From Rhynchopus sp. YZ270_cl-10 (lineage: Eukaryota; Euglenozoa; Diplonemea; Diplonemida; Diplonemidae), in contig OZ037909.1 in assembly GCA_964035575.1 (NCBI GenBank), positions 806,001-870,000 on the forward strand: a stretch of 64,000 nucleotides of DNA, in the 5' to 3' direction. The translations under genes and the position numbers were made by a program. Below are positions 61,322 to 64,000 of this stretch, one piece after another. The notes under the pieces were generated by a model that saw only the letters and a list, made by a program, of their open reading frames with translations, was not told the DNA's origin and made no database searches. Every line of letters begins with the position of its first letter. Within the stretch, counting starts at the first letter, position 1.

Positions 61322-62484
61322 GGGTTTCCGGGCCTCCCCAGCTAACCTTTTCAAGGAACGTTTTTCCGTACCCGAAATCCATTTTTTCCCCATTTTTTCC
61401 CATAATTAGCGCGACCACTGTCGGAACCAAGAAAAGTATGGAGAATTTGGGTTCTGACCACACCAAAAAAAAAAAAAAAAACTAAAACAAAGCACTGGGT
61501 AGCATCTCTTAATAGGTGAACTGGGGATGGGGGGGAAAACGGATGTGTTTTTCTTTTTTCTTTTTTGGGTCTGCTAGTCGTGCACTTCATCTTCTTTTTT
61601 TTTTTTCTCTAAAAAAAAAAATTCAAAAAATAAGCTTGCAAAAAAAAAACAATTTGTGACACCCGAGAGAGAGAGAGAGGGGATGGGGGGGTTAGAACCT
61701 CATGGTGTGGAAGGGTGAGGGTGGTATATGGTGAACCATATACCGTCAAAAGAAACAGGCAAATTCGCTCAGACAATGAGCAAACAAATAAATGCGAACA
61801 AAAAAAAAAAAAAACATAGCGGCAGTGGTTGTAGCCCTCCCGCTTTTATCGCCTACAGTCTATGAGAAAGGTGTGCTTCTTTTTTTTTGCCTTTTCCCCT
61901 CTTCCTTACCCTCCATTTAGTTCTATGCAGTAGTGATGTGATACCAACCTGAAAAAAAAAAAAAAGAGAGTTTGTACGAAGTTTTCCGCCCTTCTGAATA
62001 AACCGTTTAAAACCTCCTCCAAGTACCTGCAGTCTTTTTTTTTTCAGTCAAAGTATACAATACTCCGGAGAAACCCACTTCGCGGCAGTGCCTATAATTA
62101 TGATTTGTACGGTTAATTTTAAGACATTAAACATACTGTGGGTGTTATAACGTTATCGAAAACGTTATATCACCCACAGTATGATTAAAGTGTGTATTTA
62201 TGTCCACAATAAAAGGTTTCAGGCCAACGTTGGATACAGACGTTGCCCACCAAAGGGTAGGTGATTGTCGTGGGGTAAACCAAATCATTATGAAAACCCG
62301 GTTGCGTCGTTTCTATTGGGTACATATCCCTTCAATTTTTGCGCACATTTTTGCAGACCCCCCTCCTCTCCTATCACCCACCTGCCACAGACTCATTTAC
62401 ACTATAAAAATACATAAAAAATTATAACCCATTCGTTTTTTTGACCCCTGAAACTGAAGACGGGGGGGTTTTTGTTAACACAAA
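61322..62484. other. Gene-free spacer with hairpins
   Basis: No gene was recognised. It includes the partial TGGTGTG element (61420-61465), a GAGA tract near 61665, a GGTATATGG/CCATATACC hairpin near 61723-61744 and the hairpin 62132-62183. A candidate leader acceptor AG for the next gene is at 62458-62459. Confidence 0.45.
62132..62183. repeat. 52-bp near-perfect hairpin
   Basis: Arms CATACTGTGGGTG and CACCCACAGTATG pair perfectly over 13 bp. An inner ATAACGTT/AACGTTAT stem lies around an ATCGAA-type loop. It may be a tiny fold-back element or an RNA hairpin upstream of the following gene; the window does not decide. Confidence 0.75.
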
Positions 62485-63324
62485 ATGTCTTCAGGCCTGC
62501 CTACTAATTTGTCTTTGATGAAAGTGTTTGATGGTAAGGTCAAGCATTTGGAGGCGTATTTTGGGATGAGATTGCGTGATTTGGATGAAGCACTTGTACC
62601 TTGGGACCCTGCAGTCCAGGACCACAGCCAGCTTTTGACCAGCGCAAAGAACCTGCAGGCAGACATGGCACAATGGAAACGCTCGCTCCTGCAACTGATG
62701 GCGTCTCTTTGGCTCGAACAACGCAAAAACTACACAACGTACTCTCGAGAGGTGGAGGCCACCCTCCGCAAACGACACTACTGCGAGCTTGAAGCACTCT
62801 TTTCCTCTCTCCGCTACCAGCCTGAGGAGAAGGACCCAAAGACCTCCTACACACAGCAAGAAGTTGCGCTGAAGACACACCTTAATGAAGGGGGCTACAA
62901 ATACTGCCAGCAGGACTTCTTTTTGAATAAGGTGGCGAGAAGGCAGGTGGCGGAGAAGAGCGCGTTGGAGGGGATAACAGGGCGGCATTTTGTGTGTTTA
63001 CAGGAGGCTGCGGATAGGGACAATGCACGTCTTCTGATGGCATTGAACCGGGCGTTGGACACAGGGAACCGAATCTTGACATTGGTGGAGCAAAAGGTCT
63101 CCGTATCGCACCAAGCAAGCAACACACCAAACCTCTACAAAAAGTTTCAAGCCAAGCAGGACCCACACCGCAAAGAGTCCAGCGCAGTTCCTCCCCCAGC
63201 AGACCTCGCTGCAGCGTCTGCTCCAACAGGTTCAGCCATGGATGGATACGGCAAAGGAGGGGGCGAAGGATCGCAAAGTTCGCACAAAGATGAAGGCTCT
63301 GACACTGCCCCTGCCCCAGTTTAG
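62485..63324 (+). CDS. 279-aa helical protein of unknown function
   Basis: Intronless, 279 aa. Residues about 1-215 look largely alpha-helical and amphipathic (FDGKVKHLEAYFGMRLRDLD, EVEATLRKRHYCELEALFSS, DNARLLMALNRALDTGNRIL), as in BAR-like or coiled-coil scaffold proteins; no signature residue settles this. The C-terminal 60 residues are Pro/Ala/Ser/Gly-rich and probably disordered, ending TAPAPV. I see no signal peptide or membrane segment. The ATG lies 25 nt after an AG at 62458-62459, although the tract there is a weaker polypyrimidine than for other genes. Codon style (GC-rich third positions) matches neighbouring true genes. Confidence 0.72.
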   Translation: MSSGLPTNLSLMKVFDGKVKHLEAYFGMRLRDLDEALVPWDPAVQDHSQLLTSAKNLQADMAQWKRSLLQLMASLWLEQRKNYTTYSREVEATLRKRHYCELEALFSSLRYQPEEKDPKTSYTQQEVALKTHLNEGGYKYCQQDFFLNKVARRQVAEKSALEGITGRHFVCLQEAADRDNARLLMALNRALDTGNRILTLVEQKVSVSHQASNTPNLYKKFQAKQDPHRKESSAVPPPADLAAASAPTGSAMDGYGKGGGEGSQSSHKDEGSDTAPAPV

Positions 63325-63627
63325 AACACAATCCATTTTTTTTCATTTTTCCAAATAAAAGTGGTATTCTAGCCTACGAATAATTAGTAACAAAGCAAAT
63401 CACCATTTTTTTTGTGAGAGTGCTAATTTTCTATTTCTCCCCCCCCTCTTCACAACCACCTTTTTCCATCCTCAGCAAACCCTTCTCCTTTAGAGGTTAG
63501 AGAACAATACACAGTTTCTACCCAACTATACACCATTTTTTCCCTTCTTAAAATTCGTTTTGTATTTTTTCTCAGTTTTAATAACGCTTCTTGAATCTTC
63601 ACTTATCTACCACCTTATACCCTTGCA
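63325..63627. other. Short spacer and 5' leader of the LRR gene
   Basis: It contains T-rich and C-rich tracts. TTTTGTATTTTTTCTCAG ends in an AG at 63574-63575, a strong candidate spliced-leader acceptor, 52 nt before the ATG. Confidence 0.55.
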
Positions 63628-64000
63628 ATGCGTCCCCTCATTGTCACCCTCCTCTCCACTCTATGGCTGCAACAATGCGAAACGGTAAGTCTACCCGGCT
63701 CTCACGAGGTTATCACCATGATGCGTTCTTTGGGGGTAAATGGCCTTCCAAAGGAGGTGAGCGGGGATCCACACAACCCCAAAGGGATTTGTTATATACC
63801 TGGAGCTGTCTGCGCAGGCCGTCTCCATCCACGTCAACGCGAAGTCATGCTGGTAGCTGCGAACCTTCCTAATGCAGGTCTAACCGGATCGCTTCCAGGG
63901 TTGTCTCAATTGGAGGTTTCCCACCTTCATGACCTCCGCGCGTTGATTCTTTACAACAACGCTGTTTCAGGTACAATTCCAGAATATCTCGGAAACCTTC
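63628..64000 (+). CDS. Leucine-rich-repeat protein with signal peptide (cut by the window end)
   Basis: The frame opens at ATG 63628 and stays open for 124 codons to the window edge. The N-terminus MRPLIVTLLSTLWLQQCET is a typical cleaved signal peptide. A cysteine-bearing N-cap (GICYIPGAVC) precedes repeats of the plant-type consensus: LPNAGLTGSLPGLSQLEVSH, then DLRALILYNNAVSGTIPEYL, GNL (LxxLxLxxNxxSGxIPxxL). It is therefore secreted or on the cell surface, with a ligand or adhesion role that cannot be specified. A GTAAGT at 63684 could be read as an intron donor, but the frame continues sensibly through it, so I keep it as coding. Confidence 0.82.
   Translation, partial: MRPLIVTLLSTLWLQQCETVSLPGSHEVITMMRSLGVNGLPKEVSGDPHNPKGICYIPGAVCAGRLHPRQREVMLVAANLPNAGLTGSLPGLSQLEVSHLHDLRALILYNNAVSGTIPEYLGNL

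Noticed and set aside
63684-63790. Intron in the LRR gene starting at GTAAGT
   Set aside because: The frame is open and sensible through the region, and GTAAGT does not match the GTATG donor rule of this locus.
1-64000. LTR, LINE or virus-like elements, and rRNA, tRNA or SL-RNA genes
   Set aside because: I looked for long reverse-transcriptase, integrase or capsid-type frames and for conserved RNA-gene signatures and recognised none; RNA genes could be missed without a covariance search.

Overview
This is nuclear DNA of a unicellular eukaryote. The genes have GC-rich third positions and spliceosomal introns, and they sit in spacers full of homopolymer tracts. All twelve genes I can support lie on the + strand, spread over about 39 kb (24.8-64.0 kb). 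Each start codon is preceded, 12-52 nt upstream, by a pyrimidine-containing stretch ending in AG. Unidirectional gene clusters with such leaders are the hallmark of Euglenozoa, which use polycistronic transcription and spliced-leader trans-splicing. Conventional introns with a rigid GTATG donor, and two small proteins with mitochondrial-type presequences, would suit a diplonemid-like relative better than a kinetoplastid. This placement is inference; no rRNA, tRNA or SL-RNA gene was recognised.

Layout: 1-23453 is one tandem array of a CpG-rich 38-bp satellite (roughly 600 monomers, open on the left). It shows higher-order repetition and carries one clean insertion, a 408-bp hAT-like non-autonomous element at 15901-16308. 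23454-24764 is a gene-free boundary with nested inverted-repeat elements. 24765-42465 holds a TBC-domain RabGAP, a membrane-anchored PhyH-type dioxygenase, a 161-aa mitochondrial-type protein, a 944-aa helical-repeat protein, a trans-aconitate-methyltransferase-like enzyme, a 79-aa mitochondrial-type protein and chaperonin subunit CCT6. 44377-50042 holds an SMP-domain lipid-transfer-like protein and a NEK-like kinase. 52138-58161 is UNC50, a Golgi membrane protein whose small exons are separated by introns packed with repeats. 58162-62484 is gene-free and rich in inverted repeats. 62485-64000 holds an unidentified helical protein and the start of a secreted or membrane leucine-rich-repeat protein.

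The genes are a mixed housekeeping set (membrane traffic: TBC GAP and UNC50; lipid handling: SMP protein; folding: CCT6; mitochondrial: two or three proteins). This fits a polycistronic unit of unrelated functions rather than a pathway operon. The accessory interest lies in the satellite and in at least ten families of short inverted-repeat elements. Two of these can be dated relative to their hosts because an unoccupied paralogous site lies in the same window. I saw no LTR element, LINE, virus-like element or CRISPR array.
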